Positions 16,522-28,816 of a stretch of DNA of 64,000 bases are shown one piece after another. The notes beneath the pieces were generated by a model. That model saw nothing but the letters and a program-made list of their open reading frames with translations. It made no database searches and had not been told where the DNA came from. The DNA comes from Nocardioides marmorisolisilvae. GTDB lineage: Bacteria > Actinomycetota > Actinomycetes > Propionibacteriales > Nocardioidaceae. Within the stretch, counting starts at the first letter, position 1, and the number at the start of each line of letters is the position of its first letter. The DNA is taken from contig NZ_CP134227.1 in the NCBI RefSeq assembly GCF_031656915.1, forward strand, positions 3,844,001-3,908,000, written 5' to 3'. The position numbers and the translations under genes are program-made.

Positions 16522-18339
16522 GTGATGAACACGACCGCCGCCTTGATGCCGATCCTCGTGGCGGTGCCGATCCTCGTCTCCTGTCTGCTGGTGGCCGCCG
16601 GGTCGGTGCTGCCGCGCTGGGCCGTGGACATCATCGCGACCGGCACCGCGCTGGCCGTCACCGGTCTGGGCGCCGCGCTGCTGGTCGGCACCGGCACCGG
16701 CCGGACGGTCACCTGGCTGGGTGGGTGGTCCCCGCATCACGGACTCGCCGTCAGCATCCCGTTCGTCGCCGACCCGACGAGCGCGGGGCTCGCCGTACTG
16801 ATCGGCGGCCTGGGCAGCTGCGCACTGTTGTTCGCATGGCGCTACTTCGAGTCCGCCGGAGGCCACTTCCACGCCCTGATGCTGTTCTTCCTCGCTGGCA
16901 TGGAGGGCTTCGTGCTCTCCGGCGACGTCTTCGACATGGTGGTCTTCTTCGAGCTGATGGGGGCCGCGGCGTACGCCTTGACGGGCTTCGAGGTCGAGGA
17001 CGAGGAGGCGGTCGAAGGTGGCCTGAACTTCGGGATCGTCAACTCGCTGGGCGCTTATATCTCCCTCGCAGGGGTCGCCTTGCTCTACGCCCGGGTCGGT
17101 CAGCTCGGGTTGCCCCAGCTCGCCGACGCCCTCCGCGACAAGGCACCCGACGGCCTGGTCGTGGCGTCGTTCGTGCTCATCGTCACGGGCTTCCTGGTCA
17201 AGGCGGCGATCGTGCCGTTCCACTTCTGGCTCGCCGACGCACACGCCGTCGCGCCCGCCCCGGTCTGCGTGCTCTTCTCCGGGGTGATGGTCGAGCTCGG
17301 CCTGTACGGCGTGGCCCGGCTGTACTGGACGGTCTACGGCTCGGCGCTGCCGTACGACGACATCCGGCGGGCCTTCCTGGTGCTCGGTGTGCTGACGGCG
17401 GTCGTCGGCGCACTGATGTGCGTGGGGCAGCACCACCTCAAGAGGCTGCTGGCGTTCTCGACGATCGCGCACATGGGGCTGTTCACCGTGGCCTTCGCGA
17501 TGCTGAGCTCCGACGGCACCGCGGGCGCGCTGGTCTACGCCCTGGGCCACGCCGGGGTGAAGTCCGCGCTGTTCCTGGTCGCCGGAGTGCTGCTGAGCAG
17601 GTTCGGCACGGTCGACGAGATCGATCTGCACGGCCGGGGTCGCGAGCTGCGCGGCACCGCAGTGCTCTTCTTCGTCGCCGCCCTGGGCCTGGCGGGGCTC
17701 CCGCCCTTCGGCACCGCGCTCGGGAAGTCCCTGGCCGAGGACGCCACCGTCACCGCGGGCTACCTCTGGGGACCGGTGCTCTACGTCCTGGTCTCCGCGG
17801 TCACCGGCGGAGCGGTCCTGCGGGCCGGCATGCGGATCTTCCTCGGCGCCGGTCCACGGCCCGAGGCCCTGCAGGATGAGGAGGGGACCAGCGGTGAGGA
17901 GGAGTCGGGCACCGGTGGCCTCGTCCGGATCCCGGTGACGATGATGATCCCGATCGCGGTGCTTGTCCTCGGCGGACTGGCGGTCGGCGTGGTGCCGCGA
18001 GAGGCGGCAGCGATGGCCCATGCCGCGGAACGGCTGCTGGACGGCACCGGCTATGCCGACCGGGCGCTCTCCGGCCTCCCGGCGGGCCCGCTCAGCGCCG
18101 CGCCTGCCGCACACTGGACCGTGCTCGGCGTCGCCCTCGGTCTCGCCAGCACCGCGCTGGCGGTCGCCATCGCGGTCCTGGGCCTCCATCTCGAGAGGTT
18201 CCGCCGGGTAGCGCGGCCGCTGCACGTGGGGCTGAACGCGCTGCGCAGGCTGCACACCGGGCATGTCGGTGACTACGTCGCCTGGGTCTTCGTCGGCATC
18301 GCGTGCCTCGGTGCCCTGGTGGGACTGCCGCTGGTGTGA
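16522..18339 (+). CDS. mrpD: Mrp antiporter subunit D (complex I NuoN/M-like), only large subunit of the operon
   Basis: 605 aa, about 14 membrane helices. The antiporter core has the key Glu in [20 protein letters not shown], the Lys-containing helix [20 protein letters not shown], and [16 protein letters not shown]. The start is GTG 16522 or ATG 16525. An acidic linker ([16 protein letters not shown], residues about 451-466) and two extra C-terminal helices follow. Usual MrpD is about 490 aa. No MrpA-size subunit accompanies it, so the complex would contain one antiporter-like subunit, as Mbh does. Which ion it moves is not readable from sequence. Confidence 0.85.
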   Translation: MMNTTAALMPILVAVPILVSCLLVAAGSVLPRWAVDIIATGTALAVTGLGAALLVGTGTGRTVTWLGGWSPHHGLAVSIPFVADPTSAGLAVLIGGLGSCALLFAWRYFESAGGHFHALMLFFLAGMEGFVLSGDVFDMVVFFELMGAAAYALTGFEVEDEEAVEGGLNFGIVNSLGAYISLAGVALLYARVGQLGLPQLADALRDKAPDGLVVASFVLIVTGFLVKAAIVPFHFWLADAHAVAPAPVCVLFSGVMVELGLYGVARLYWTVYGSALPYDDIRRAFLVLGVLTAVVGALMCVGQHHLKRLLAFSTIAHMGLFTVAFAMLSSDGTAGALVYALGHAGVKSALFLVAGVLLSRFGTVDEIDLHGRGRELRGTAVLFFVAALGLAGLPPFGTALGKSLAEDATVTAGYLWGPVLYVLVSAVTGGAVLRAGMRIFLGAGPRPEALQDEEGTSGEEESGTGGLVRIPVTMMIPIAVLVLGGLAVGVVPREAAAMAHAAERLLDGTGYADRALSGLPAGPLSAAPAAHWTVLGVALGLASTALAVAIAVLGLHLERFRRVARPLHVGLNALRRLHTGHVGDYVAWVFVGIACLGALVGLPLV

Positions 18340-18392
18340 GGGCCCCTCGGCCCGGCGGCTGGAACGGGTCGGAACCCGGTGGCGGCCGCCGA

Positions 18393-18398
18393 TAGGCT
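18393..18398 (+). promoter_or_regulatory. Leaderless-type -10 hexamer of argS
   Basis: TAGGCT, 6 nt before the GTG at 18405, with no ribosome binding site between. Suggests transcription starting at the GTG. Confidence 0.5.
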
Positions 18399-18404
18399 TG
18401 GCCG

Positions 18405-20060
18405 GTGACTCCCGAGCAGCTCTCCGCACTGATCGTGACCGCTCTGACCGCGCTGTCGGAGGCCGGCCGGATCACGCTGCCCGACGGGGTGCCCACGGCG
18501 GTCACGGTGGAGCGGCCCCGCAATCGCGAGCACGGCGACTACGCCACCAACGTCGCCCTCCAGCTCGCCAAGAAGGCCGGCACCAACCCACGACAGTTTG
18601 CCGAGCTCCTCGCCGAGCATCTGGGCTCGATCGATGCGATAGCCGGAGTCGAGGTCGCCGGACCCGGCTTCCTCAACATCACCGTCGAGGCCGGAGCCCA
18701 GGGCCGGGTCGCCGCAGAGGTCGTCGCCGCCGGCTCGTCGTACGGCGGCTCGGACGCGTTCGCCGGCGAGAAGATCAACCTGGAGTTCGTCTCCGCGAAT
18801 CCGACCGGCCCGATCCACATCGGCGGGGTGCGCTGGGCCGCTGTCGGTGACGCGCTCGGTCGAATCTTCGCCAAGACCGGGGCGCAGGTCACCCGGGAGT
18901 ACTACTTCAACGACCACGGCGCCCAGATCGACCGGTTCTCCGCCTCCTTGCTCGCTCGCGCACACGGTCGTCCCACCCCCGAGGACGGCTACGGCGGGGT
19001 GTACATCGACGACATCGCGAGCCAGGTCGTCGCCCAGCATCCCGACGTCCTCGCTCTTCCCGACGACGAGGCGCAGGAGGTCTTCCGGGCGGGCGGCGTG
19101 GACCTGATGTTTGCCGAGATCAGGAAGAGCCTGCACGACTTCGGGGTGGACTTCGACGTCTACTTCCACGAGGACGACCTGCACGCCAGCGGCGCGGTCG
19201 ACAAGGCGGTCGAGCGGCTCACCGAGCTCGGCAACACCTATGAGAAGGACGGTGCGCTGTGGCTGCGCACCGAGAAGTACGGCGACGACAAGGACCGGGT
19301 CATCATCAAGTCCGACGGCCAGGGTGCCTACCTGTCGGGTGACCTCGCCTACTACCTGGACAAGCGCAGACGGGGCTTCGACCGCTGTTTCATCATGCTC
19401 GGCGCCGACCACCATGGCTACGTGCCCCGGTTGATGGCGATGTGCCAGGCGTTCGGCGATCGGCCGCACGTCAACCTCGAGGTACTGATCGGGCAGATGG
19501 TCAACCTGCTCCGGGACGGCCAGCCGCTGCGGATGTCCAAGCGGGCCGGCACCGTGGTCACCATCGACGACCTGGTCGGCGCCATCGGGGTGGATGCCGC
19601 CCGCTATGCCTTGGCCCGATACAGCTCGGACTCCACGATCGACCTCGACCTTGTCCTCTGGGCCAAGCAGTCCAGCGACAACCCCGTGTTCTACGTGCAG
19701 TACGCGCACGCCCGGGTCGCGTCGATCCTGCGCAACGCCGCCGACCTGGGGCTCGAGCCGGGTGGCGACACCGCCTTGCTCGCGAGCGAGTGGGAGGGTC
19801 AGCTGCTGCGCGCGCTCGCGGACTTCCCCGGCGTCGTCGCCGCGGCGGCCCAGCTGCGCGAACCGCACCGGGTGGCGCGCTACCTGGAGGACACTGCCGC
19901 GGCCTACCACCGGTTCTACGACAACTGTCGTGTGCTGCCGATGGGTGACGAGGAGCCGGGCGACCTGCACCGCGCCCGGTTGCTGCTGGTCGCCGCGACC
20001 CGGGTGGTGCTGGCCAACGGGCTGGACCTGCTCGGTGTCTCCGCACCGGAACGGATGTGA
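18405..20060 (+). CDS. argS: Arginyl-tRNA synthetase
   Basis: 551 aa, class I aminoacyl-tRNA synthetase charging tRNA-Arg. N-terminal Arg-tRNA-synthetase domain (residues 5-95), the HIGH-type motif in [12 protein letters not shown] (near residue 138), the KMSKS-type motif RMSKRAGTV (near 376), and the C-terminal anticodon-binding domain with [16 protein letters not shown]. Length is normal. GTG start with a leaderless promoter geometry. 10 nt downstream begins lysA, a very common actinobacterial pairing, so arginine tRNA charging and the aspartate pathway may be co-transcribed. Confidence 0.97.
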   Translation: MTPEQLSALIVTALTALSEAGRITLPDGVPTAVTVERPRNREHGDYATNVALQLAKKAGTNPRQFAELLAEHLGSIDAIAGVEVAGPGFLNITVEAGAQGRVAAEVVAAGSSYGGSDAFAGEKINLEFVSANPTGPIHIGGVRWAAVGDALGRIFAKTGAQVTREYYFNDHGAQIDRFSASLLARAHGRPTPEDGYGGVYIDDIASQVVAQHPDVLALPDDEAQEVFRAGGVDLMFAEIRKSLHDFGVDFDVYFHEDDLHASGAVDKAVERLTELGNTYEKDGALWLRTEKYGDDKDRVIIKSDGQGAYLSGDLAYYLDKRRRGFDRCFIMLGADHHGYVPRLMAMCQAFGDRPHVNLEVLIGQMVNLLRDGQPLRMSKRAGTVVTIDDLVGAIGVDAARYALARYSSDSTIDLDLVLWAKQSSDNPVFYVQYAHARVASILRNAADLGLEPGGDTALLASEWEGQLLRALADFPGVVAAAAQLREPHRVARYLEDTAAAYHRFYDNCRVLPMGDEEPGDLHRARLLLVAATRVVLANGLDLLGVSAPERM

Positions 20061-20070
20061 GGACCCACCC

Positions 20071-21525
20071 ATGAGGGCACACGAGGCCGGTTGGGCGCAT
20101 GCTGCCGTCTCCGTGCGCGGACCGGCGTGGCTGCGCGAGCCCGAGGACGCGAACGCGCTCGTGCCGCAGCTCTGGTCGTCGACGGCACGCAAGTCCGACG
20201 GCGTCCTCGAGGTGGGCGGCGTCCCGCTGACCGACCTGGTCGCCGAGCACGGCTCCCCGGCGTACGTCCTGGACGAGGCCGACTTCCGTGCGCGGGCCCG
20301 GGCCTTCCGCGAGGCCTTCGAGGACTACACCGTCTACTACGCCGGCAAGGCGTTCCTCTGTACGACGGTCGCGCGCTGGATCGCCGAGGAGGGGCTCAGC
20401 CTCGACGTCTGCTCCAGGGGTGAGCTCGCCGTCGCCGAACGTGCCGGCTTCCCCATGGACAGGGTCGGCTTCCACGGCAACAACAAGTCGTACGCCGAGC
20501 TCGAGCGCGCCGTCGAGCTGGGCGTCGGCCGGATCATCGTCGACTCGTTCCACGAGGTGCAGCGGTTGACCGAGATCACCGAGGCCCTTCGACAGGCTCA
20601 GGGATCGGCGGCTCAGGGGTCGACGGCTCGGCCGCCGGTGCGGGTTCTCGTACGGGTGACCGCCGGCGTCGAGGCGCACACCCACGAGTACATCGCCACC
20701 GCGCACGAGGACCAGAAGTTCGGCTTCTCGATCAGCGACGGCTCGGCATTCGAGGCCGTCCGGCAGCTCCACGAGACCCCGGGGCTGGAGCTGCGGGGTC
20801 TGCACTCCCACATCGGGTCGCAGATCTTCGACTCCGCAGGCTTCGAGGTCGCAGCCCGCCGGGTCCTCGCCCTGCATGCCAGGATCCGTGACGAGCTCGG
20901 CGCCGAGCTACCCGAGCTGGACCTCGGCGGCGGCTTCGGCATCGCCTACACGACTCAGGACGATCCCGCCGAGCCGGCGATGCTCGCGGCGGAGCTGACC
21001 AGGATCATCACCGAGGAGTGCGCCGCGCGCCGGCTCGCGGTCCCGCGGCTCAGCATCGAGCCCGGACGGGCGATCGTCGGGCCCTCGGCGTGCACCGTCT
21101 ACCGGGTGGGCACGGTCAAGGCCGTCGAGCTCGACGGTGCTCCGGGCATGCAGAGCGTGCGCACCTACGTGTCCGTGGACGGCGGGATGAGCGACAACAT
21201 CCGCACCGCCCTCTACGACGCCGACTACTCCTGCACCCTCGCCAGCCGCGCGTCGACGGCGCCGCCGCTGCTCACCCGCGTCGTGGGGATGCACTGCGAG
21301 GCCGGTGACATCGTGGTGATGGACGAGTTCCTGCCGGGCGACCTGACTCCCGGCGACCTGGTCGCTGTGCCCGGGACCGGCGCCTACTGCCGGTCGATGG
21401 CGAGCAACTACAACCACGCCCTCCGCCCGCCCGTGGTGGCGGTCCGCGACGGGGCGAGCCGGGTGCTGGTGCGCCGTGAGACCGTCGAGGACCTCCTGGC
21501 TCTCGATGCCGGAGTGGAAGGATGA
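20071..21525 (+). CDS. lysA: Diaminopimelate decarboxylase
   Basis: 484 aa, PLP-dependent; meso-diaminopimelate to L-lysine. The PLP Lys is in VYYAGKAFLC, the Gly-rich phosphate site in DLGGGFGIAYT, and the Cys-containing motif in MHCEAGD. An insertion near residues 171-187 (ALRQAQGSAAQGSTARP) comes from a stretch (about 20583-20632) resembling the dispersed CTTCGACAGGCTCAGGG repeat of high-GC actinobacteria, read in frame. ATG 20071 chosen from the family start; the frame is open further upstream inside argS. Stop overlaps hom (ATGA). Confidence 0.96.
   Translation: MRAHEAGWAHAAVSVRGPAWLREPEDANALVPQLWSSTARKSDGVLEVGGVPLTDLVAEHGSPAYVLDEADFRARARAFREAFEDYTVYYAGKAFLCTTVARWIAEEGLSLDVCSRGELAVAERAGFPMDRVGFHGNNKSYAELERAVELGVGRIIVDSFHEVQRLTEITEALRQAQGSAAQGSTARPPVRVLVRVTAGVEAHTHEYIATAHEDQKFGFSISDGSAFEAVRQLHETPGLELRGLHSHIGSQIFDSAGFEVAARRVLALHARIRDELGAELPELDLGGGFGIAYTTQDDPAEPAMLAAELTRIITEECAARRLAVPRLSIEPGRAIVGPSACTVYRVGTVKAVELDGAPGMQSVRTYVSVDGGMSDNIRTALYDADYSCTLASRASTAPPLLTRVVGMHCEAGDIVVMDEFLPGDLTPGDLVAVPGTGAYCRSMASNYNHALRPPVVAVRDGASRVLVRRETVEDLLALDAGVEG
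20583..20632 (+). repeat. Dispersed-repeat-like insertion inside lysA
   Basis: CTTCGACAGGCTCAGGG followed by GGCTCAGGGG and GGCTCGG forms of the same core. Similar short repeats are common between genes in related actinobacteria; here it is translated. The link to a repeat family is from memory, not a search. Confidence 0.45.
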
Positions 21526-22856
21526 GCGCCGTGACCAGCCCGCAGATCGTTCCCGCCGTACCACCGGTCCGGGTCGCCCTGCTCGGCTGCGGTGTGGTCG
21601 GCAGCCAGGTGGCCCGCCTGCTCAGCGAGCAGGCCGACGATCTCGCCGCCCGGGTGGGGGCGCCGGTCGAGCTGGTCGGCGTCGCCGTACGCCGGCTGGG
21701 CCTCAAGCGTGACGTCGACCTGCCTGCGGAACTCTTCACCACCGACGCCGAGGCGCTGGTCAGCCGCGACGACGTGGACGTGGTGGTCGAGGTCGTGGGC
21801 GGCATCGAGCCGGCCCGGAGCCTGATTCTGTCCGCGCTCCGGCACGGCGCCAGCGTGGTGAGCGCGAACAAGGCCCTGCTCGCCGAGGACGGCGCCACGC
21901 TGTTCGCGGCGGCGGAGGCGGCCGGGCGGGACCTTTACTACGAGGCCGCCGTCGCGGGCGCGATCCCGATCCTGCGGCCGCTCCGCGAGTCGCTGGCCGG
22001 CGATCAGGTGACCCGGGTGATCGGCATCGTCAACGGCACCACGAACTTCATCCTCGACCGGATGGACACCTCCGGCACCGGCTTCACCGAGGCACTCGAG
22101 GAGGCCCAGCAGCTCGGCTACGCCGAGGCCGACCCGACGGCCGACGTCGAGGGCTTCGACGCCGCGGCCAAGGCGGCGATCCTCGCCAGCCTCGCCTTCC
22201 ACACCCGGGTGACGGCCGCGGATGTGCACCGGGAGGGAATCGCCGAGGTGTCCGCCGCCGACGTCGCCTCGGCTCGCGAGATGGGCTGCGTGGTGAAGCT
22301 GCTGGCGATCTGCGCCTTGGAGCACGGTCCCGACGGGCCAGCTGTCTCGGCGCGTGTGCACCCCGCGATGATCCCCAGGTCGCATCCGCTGGCCAGCGTC
22401 CGGGAGGCGTACAACGCCGTGTTCGTCGAGAGCCGGGCCGCCGGCCAGCTGATGTTCTACGGCCCCGGTGCCGGCGGCGCCCCGACCGCGAGCGCGGTGC
22501 TCGGCGACCTGGTGACGGTGGCCCGCAACCGGCTCGCCGAGGTCAGCGGCGCGGGGGAGTCGGCGTACGCCGGCCTGCCGGTGCTGCCAATGGGGGCCAC
22601 CCAGACCCGCTACCACGTGCAGGTCGACGTGGACGACAAGCCGGGCGTGCTCGCCTCGGTCGCGCACGCGTTCGCCGAGCGGAACGTCTCCATCCAGACC
22701 GTCCGCCAGGAGGGCCGCGGCGACGACGCCCAGCTGGTGGTCGTCTCGCACACCGCCAGCGACGCGGACCTCGCCGCGACGGTCGAGAGCCTGCGCAGCA
22801 TGCCCAACGTCCGCGACGTGTCGTCGGTGATGCGGGTGGAAGGAGTCGACGGATGA
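21522..22856 (+). CDS. hom: Homoserine dehydrogenase
   Basis: 444 aa; reduces aspartate semialdehyde to homoserine with NAD(P)H. N-terminal Rossmann motif [12 protein letters not shown] (residues about 15-26), catalytic domain with [20 protein letters not shown] and [11 protein letters not shown], and a C-terminal ACT domain (residues about 365-440, [20 protein letters not shown]), consistent with feedback control by threonine. Overlaps lysA by 4 nt and thrC by 4 nt, so the branch to lysine (lysA) and that to threonine are translated together. Confidence 0.96.
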   Translation: MSAVTSPQIVPAVPPVRVALLGCGVVGSQVARLLSEQADDLAARVGAPVELVGVAVRRLGLKRDVDLPAELFTTDAEALVSRDDVDVVVEVVGGIEPARSLILSALRHGASVVSANKALLAEDGATLFAAAEAAGRDLYYEAAVAGAIPILRPLRESLAGDQVTRVIGIVNGTTNFILDRMDTSGTGFTEALEEAQQLGYAEADPTADVEGFDAAAKAAILASLAFHTRVTAADVHREGIAEVSAADVASAREMGCVVKLLAICALEHGPDGPAVSARVHPAMIPRSHPLASVREAYNAVFVESRAAGQLMFYGPGAGGAPTASAVLGDLVTVARNRLAEVSGAGESAYAGLPVLPMGATQTRYHVQVDVDDKPGVLASVAHAFAERNVSIQTVRQEGRGDDAQLVVVSHTASDADLAATVESLRSMPNVRDVSSVMRVEGVDG

Positions 22857-23935
22857 GTGACACCGCTCCCACCAGCAGGCAGTGGCGCGGCGTCTTGGAG
22901 GAGTACGCCGAGCGGCTCGACATCCCTGACGGCACACCGGTGTTCACCCTTCGTGAGGGCGGCACCCCGATGGTGCCCTCGCAGTGGCTCTCCGAGGTGA
23001 CCGGTGCCGAGGTGTGGCTCAAGGTCGAGGGCGACAACCCCACGGGCTCGTTCAAGGACCGCGGGATGACGGTGGCGCTGTCGGTGGCCGTCGGTCAGGG
23101 CGCCCAGGCGGTGGTCTGTGCCTCCACGGGCAACACGTCCGCCTCGATGGCTGCGTACGCCGCACGCGCCCGGATCAAGCCGCTGGTGCTGGTGCCGCAG
23201 GGCAAGATCGCCGCCGGCAAGCTCGCCCAGGCGATCCTGCACGGCGCCCAGGTGATCATGGTGCGCGGCAACTTCGACGACTGCCTCCGGCTGTCCCGCG
23301 GCCTGGCCGAGCAGTACCCGGTGGCGTTGGTCAACTCGGTGAACCCGATGCGGCTGCAGGGGCAGAAGACCGCTGCCTTCGAGATCGTGGAGTTCCTCGG
23401 CGACGCGCCCGACGTGCACGTGCTGCCGACCGGTAACGCGGGCAACATCTCGGCGTACTGGCTTGGCTACACCGAGGACCACGCCGCCGGCAACAGCACC
23501 CGGCTCCCGGTGATGCGGGGCTGGCAGGCAGCCGGCGCCGCACCGCTGGTCTCCGGCGCGCCCGTGCCGGATCCCGAGACCGTCGCCTCGGCGATCCGGA
23601 TCGGCAACCCGGCCTCGTGGGACCTGGCAATGGCTGCCGCGGACCGGTCGGGCGGCAAGTTCCGTTCGGTCACCGATGAGGAGATCCTGTCCGCTCAGCG
23701 TGAGCTCGCGCGCCGGGAGGGCGTCTTCGTCGAGCCGGCCTCCGCGGCCGGGGTCGCCGGTCTGCTGCTCGAGGCGACGGAGGGGATTCGGTACGCCGGC
23801 CAGCGGATCGTGGTCACCGTCACCGGTCACGGGCTGAAGGACATCGACACCGCGCTGTCCACCTTCACCGATCTGGTCGACACCGTCTGCGACGCCGAGG
23901 TCGATGCGGCCGCGGCCGCCGCGGGCCTGCGCTGA
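22853..23935 (+). CDS. thrC: Threonine synthase
   Basis: 360 aa, PLP-dependent; O-phosphohomoserine to threonine. The PLP Lys is in [15 protein letters not shown], the phosphate loop in [15 protein letters not shown], and the C-terminal [12 protein letters not shown]. Compact fold-type II form usual in actinobacteria. Start overlaps hom (ATGA); thrB begins 10 nt after the stop. Confidence 0.96.
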   Translation: MSDTAPTSRQWRGVLEEYAERLDIPDGTPVFTLREGGTPMVPSQWLSEVTGAEVWLKVEGDNPTGSFKDRGMTVALSVAVGQGAQAVVCASTGNTSASMAAYAARARIKPLVLVPQGKIAAGKLAQAILHGAQVIMVRGNFDDCLRLSRGLAEQYPVALVNSVNPMRLQGQKTAAFEIVEFLGDAPDVHVLPTGNAGNISAYWLGYTEDHAAGNSTRLPVMRGWQAAGAAPLVSGAPVPDPETVASAIRIGNPASWDLAMAAADRSGGKFRSVTDEEILSAQRELARREGVFVEPASAAGVAGLLLEATEGIRYAGQRIVVTVTGHGLKDIDTALSTFTDLVDTVCDAEVDAAAAAAGLR

Positions 23936-23945
23936 TGGGGTGCTG

Positions 23946-24854
23946 ATGAGGTTCCTCGATCGTCCGGTCACCGTCGAGGTGCCCGCGACCAGTGCCAATC
24001 TCGGCCCGGGCTTCGACTGCCTCGGTCTTGCGCTCGACCTGCGCGACACCCTGACCGCGACGAGCTCCGGTGACCTGGACGTGGCGATCGACGGCGAGGG
24101 CGCCGACGAGCTGCCCCGCGACGAGCAGCACCTGGTCGTGCGCGCCATGCACGCGGCGTGGGACCGGATGGGGTTCCGACCCACGGGGGTGCAGCTGCGC
24201 TGCGTGAACAGGATCCCGCAGAGCCGCGGTCTCGGCTCCTCGTCGGCCGCGATCGTCGGTGGCATCATGCTCGCCCGCGCCCTGGTCGAGCGCGGCACCG
24301 ACAACCTGGACGACGCCGCGGCACTGGCTCTGGCCAACGAGCTCGAGGGCCATCCCGACAACGTCGCGCCCGCGCTGCTCGGCGGGTTCGTCGTCTGCGG
24401 CCAGGACCGGCGCGATGGGGACGACGAGGTCTGGGCGGCACGGCTGGCCGTGGAGCCGACGATCTCGGCCACGGCGTTCGTCCCGCCGTACGGCGTGCAC
24501 ACCGAGGTGGCCCGCGGGCTGCTGCCGGATGCGGTGCCGCACCACGACGCCTGCGCCAACACCGGGCGCGCGGCGTTGCTGGTGGCTGCGCTGACCGGCA
24601 GTCCCGAGCACCTCCTGATCGCGACCGAGGACTTCGTGCACCAGCAGTACCGTCGCCCCGCGATGCCCGAGTCGCTCGACCTGGTCGAGCGCCTGCGCGC
24701 GGCAGGGATGGCCGCGTTCGTCTCGGGCGCGGGCCCGACGGTGCTGGCCCTGCACGCCGGTGCGCCGGCGGCCGACGAGCTCGCGCGCTGGTGCCCACCG
24801 CAGTGGCGCTCGCTGCCGCTGGCCGTCGGCGTCCCAGGGGCGCGGGCGTTCTGA
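23946..24854 (+). CDS. thrB: Homoserine kinase
   Basis: 302 aa, GHMP kinase; phosphorylates homoserine to feed ThrC. N-terminal VPATSANLGPGFDCLGLAL, ATP loop PQSRGLGSSSAAIVGG (residues about 91-106), C-terminal AGMAAFVSGAGPTVLAL. ATG 23946 is selected because the family begins RPVTVEVPAT shortly after; an in-frame codon at 23904 lies inside thrC. Last gene of the lysA-hom-thrC-thrB run. Confidence 0.96.
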   Translation: MRFLDRPVTVEVPATSANLGPGFDCLGLALDLRDTLTATSSGDLDVAIDGEGADELPRDEQHLVVRAMHAAWDRMGFRPTGVQLRCVNRIPQSRGLGSSSAAIVGGIMLARALVERGTDNLDDAAALALANELEGHPDNVAPALLGGFVVCGQDRRDGDDEVWAARLAVEPTISATAFVPPYGVHTEVARGLLPDAVPHHDACANTGRAALLVAALTGSPEHLLIATEDFVHQQYRRPAMPESLDLVERLRAAGMAAFVSGAGPTVLALHAGAPAADELARWCPPQWRSLPLAVGVPGARAF

Positions 24855-25010
24855 TCTGTGCTCCGGGCGGCGCAGACCCGCTCGCTGTGATGGCGCCGGC
24901 CCGGGCTCCTGGGGACGTCATCCGACAGGCACGCGTCGAGGCGTCGCGAACCAGGATTCGCCTTGTGGGTAAGGGGATTCGGCTCGATCGATACTGTCCG
25001 TGGTCGCGTC

Positions 25011-25016
25011 TAGAGT
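25011..25016 (+). promoter_or_regulatory. Leaderless-type -10 hexamer before the DUF222/HNH gene
   Basis: TAGAGT, 6 nt before ATG 25023, no ribosome binding site. Separates this gene's transcription from thrB. Confidence 0.45.
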
Positions 25017-25022
25017 CGTCTC

Positions 25023-26408
25023 ATGGTCTCGGTGAGCAGCGTTCGCAGCGACGGCTCGGTCGCGGGTGCGGTGTTGGCCTCGGCGCGCGAACATCGTCGG
25101 GCTGCGGATGCCGCCGAGGCCGCAGTCCTGGTCGATGTGCTGGCTTGGTGTGAGCTGCAGGTGACCGATGACCCGGACCTGGCCGCGACCTGGGGTGAGG
25201 CCCCGGTCCGGCTCGGGGGCGTCGGGTGTCCGTGGGTCGGTGAGTTCACCATCACCGAGCTCGCGGCCGGGTTGGGGTTGTCGTTGACCGCGGCCCGGTC
25301 GCTGGTCTCCGATGTGGTGGAGCTGGCGTTCCGGCTCCCGCGGTTGTGGGCGCGGGTGCAGGGCGGGGAGGTGGCGGCGTGGCGGGCACGCCGGATCGCC
25401 GAGCAGACCCAGGCCCTCTCGATCGAGGCCGCGGGGTTCGTCGATGCTCAGGTCGCAGGCTTCGCCGCCCGGATGGGCGCCACTGCGGTGGACCGGCTGG
25501 TCGCCGAGGCGGTGGGCCGGTTCATGCCCGACCTGGCCGCCGAGCAGCGGCGGCTGGCGGCGGACGGTCGCCGGTTCGACATCGATCATGAGCAGGTCTC
25601 CTTCGCCGGGACCAGCCGGGTCGAGGCCGAGCTGGACCTGGCCGACGCCCTGGACCTGGACGCCGCGATCGCCGAGCTCGCCGCACGCCTGATGGACCTG
25701 GGCAGCGACCTGCCGTTGGACCAGCGCCGGGCGCTGGCAGCCGGGGAGCTGGCCCGCCGCCAGCTCGCCCTGGACCTGGACACGGGAACCGGCACCGGCG
25801 CCGGCACTGGCGCCGGCACTGGCGCCGACACGGTGGACCAGCCCGCCGAGGCTCGGCCCGATGTCCGGGCCGCCCAGGGGCGCGGTCGCCGGGATCTGAT
25901 CCTGTACGCGCACCTGTCCGCCGACGCGATCCACGGCACCCCGACCTCGACCGACGGCACCTTCGCGGGCGCGGTGGTCAGGCTGGAGGGTCACCGCGAT
26001 CCGGTGATCACCCTGGACACGCTGCGGGACTGGCTGACGATCCCCGGCGATGTCCACATCACGATCCGCCCGGTGATCGATCTGAACGCCGACCTGACCA
26101 GCACCAGCCGGTTCGCCACCGGCCTGCACCGCGAACAGATCATCCTGCGCGACCGCACCTGCGCCGCACCCCACTGCAGCCGCCCGGCCCGACGACTCGA
26201 CCTGGACCACATCGAGGCCTGGGACGACCACGGCCCACCCGGGCAGACCAGATCGAAGAACCTCGCCGCGCTATGCCGACACCACCACCGAGCCAAGACA
26301 CTGACCAGCTGGACCTACCAGCAGCTACTCCCCGGCGTGTTCCTCTGGCAGACCCCACACGGGCTGCGCCACCTCACCTGCGCCGGCAACACCATCAACC
26401 TCAACTGA
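25023..26408 (+). CDS. DUF222 / HNH endonuclease-type protein (13E12-like family)
   Basis: 461 aa. Residues about 20-330 are DUF222 (helical), as in the abundant actinobacterial 13E12 repeat family. The C-terminus is an HNH module with DRTCAAPHCSRPARRLDLDH, IEAWDDHG, NLAALCRHHHRAK: a CxxxxC pair, Asp-His and the HHH end. A low-complexity TGTGAGTGAGTGAD insert (residues about 257-270; DNA 25790-25833) interrupts DUF222. Many such genes are repeated per genome. Some are suspected to be remnants of mobile elements; DNA cutting by this one is untested. Confidence 0.85.
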   Translation: MVSVSSVRSDGSVAGAVLASAREHRRAADAAEAAVLVDVLAWCELQVTDDPDLAATWGEAPVRLGGVGCPWVGEFTITELAAGLGLSLTAARSLVSDVVELAFRLPRLWARVQGGEVAAWRARRIAEQTQALSIEAAGFVDAQVAGFAARMGATAVDRLVAEAVGRFMPDLAAEQRRLAADGRRFDIDHEQVSFAGTSRVEAELDLADALDLDAAIAELAARLMDLGSDLPLDQRRALAAGELARRQLALDLDTGTGTGAGTGAGTGADTVDQPAEARPDVRAAQGRGRRDLILYAHLSADAIHGTPTSTDGTFAGAVVRLEGHRDPVITLDTLRDWLTIPGDVHITIRPVIDLNADLTSTSRFATGLHREQIILRDRTCAAPHCSRPARRLDLDHIEAWDDHGPPGQTRSKNLAALCRHHHRAKTLTSWTYQQLLPGVFLWQTPHGLRHLTCAGNTINLN

Positions 26409-26804
26409 GTACGACAAGCGCACCGTGGCGGCTGGGCTTGCGCGCCTGGTTGGCCAACATGGGGACGGCTCGATCATCTGGCGCGGCTCGACCCGGCGCG
26501 GCGACGCGTCCGTCCGCGGGCCCGTACGTCGAACTGAGCTGGATGCGAAACCACGTCAGCGCAGACCGGTGACGTCGGCGACTTCTGGCGCCCCCCACAA
26601 CTACGGCGTCGGTCGGTGTTAGTCTCTGCTGCAGCGCCGCGGATCGCGGATCGACATCGACGCAACTCGCAGGCGCCCATCTCCTCCCCGTCCTCACTGC
26701 GATGGACTGCCGGTGCGGCTCATCCGTGGCGGGCCGGGGTGAATCGACAAGCCGGGCGACTCTTCGAGTCCGCCCCAGGCTCACTGACGTGGGAAGGGCC
26801 TCAC
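26409..26804. other. 396-bp intergenic / long rho leader
   Basis: No supported gene. TAGTCT at 26620-26625 (after GGTCGGTGT) is a possible -10, which would give a rho leader of about 170 nt. Long leaders are usual for rho, whose product commonly terminates its own transcript; the leader here is C-rich in parts (26675-26700). This is inference from layout. Confidence 0.35.
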
Positions 26805-28769
<1,965 letters not shown>

Positions 28770-28787
28770 CCGCGGTCCATCGGTCGT

Positions 28788-28793
28788 TATGCT
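28788..28793 (+). promoter_or_regulatory. Possible -10 of the response regulator-HEAT-GT-kinase operon
   Basis: TATGCT about 19 nt after the rho stop and 24 nt before ATG 28817; AGGAGG (28804-28809) follows as ribosome binding site. Suggests this module has its own transcript. Confidence 0.4.
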
Positions 28794-28816
28794 CACGCTG
28801 TGACAGGAGGGGCACG

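Noticed and set aside
15886-18429. An 847-codon open frame on the minus strand opposite mrpB-mrpD
   Set aside because: It is antisense to clearly conserved genes, has low-complexity Arg/Gly/Gln/His-rich composition and no domain; a high-GC shadow.
18273-20192. A 639-codon minus-strand frame opposite argS
   Set aside because: Same reason: it mirrors the codon pattern of argS and has no recognisable motif.
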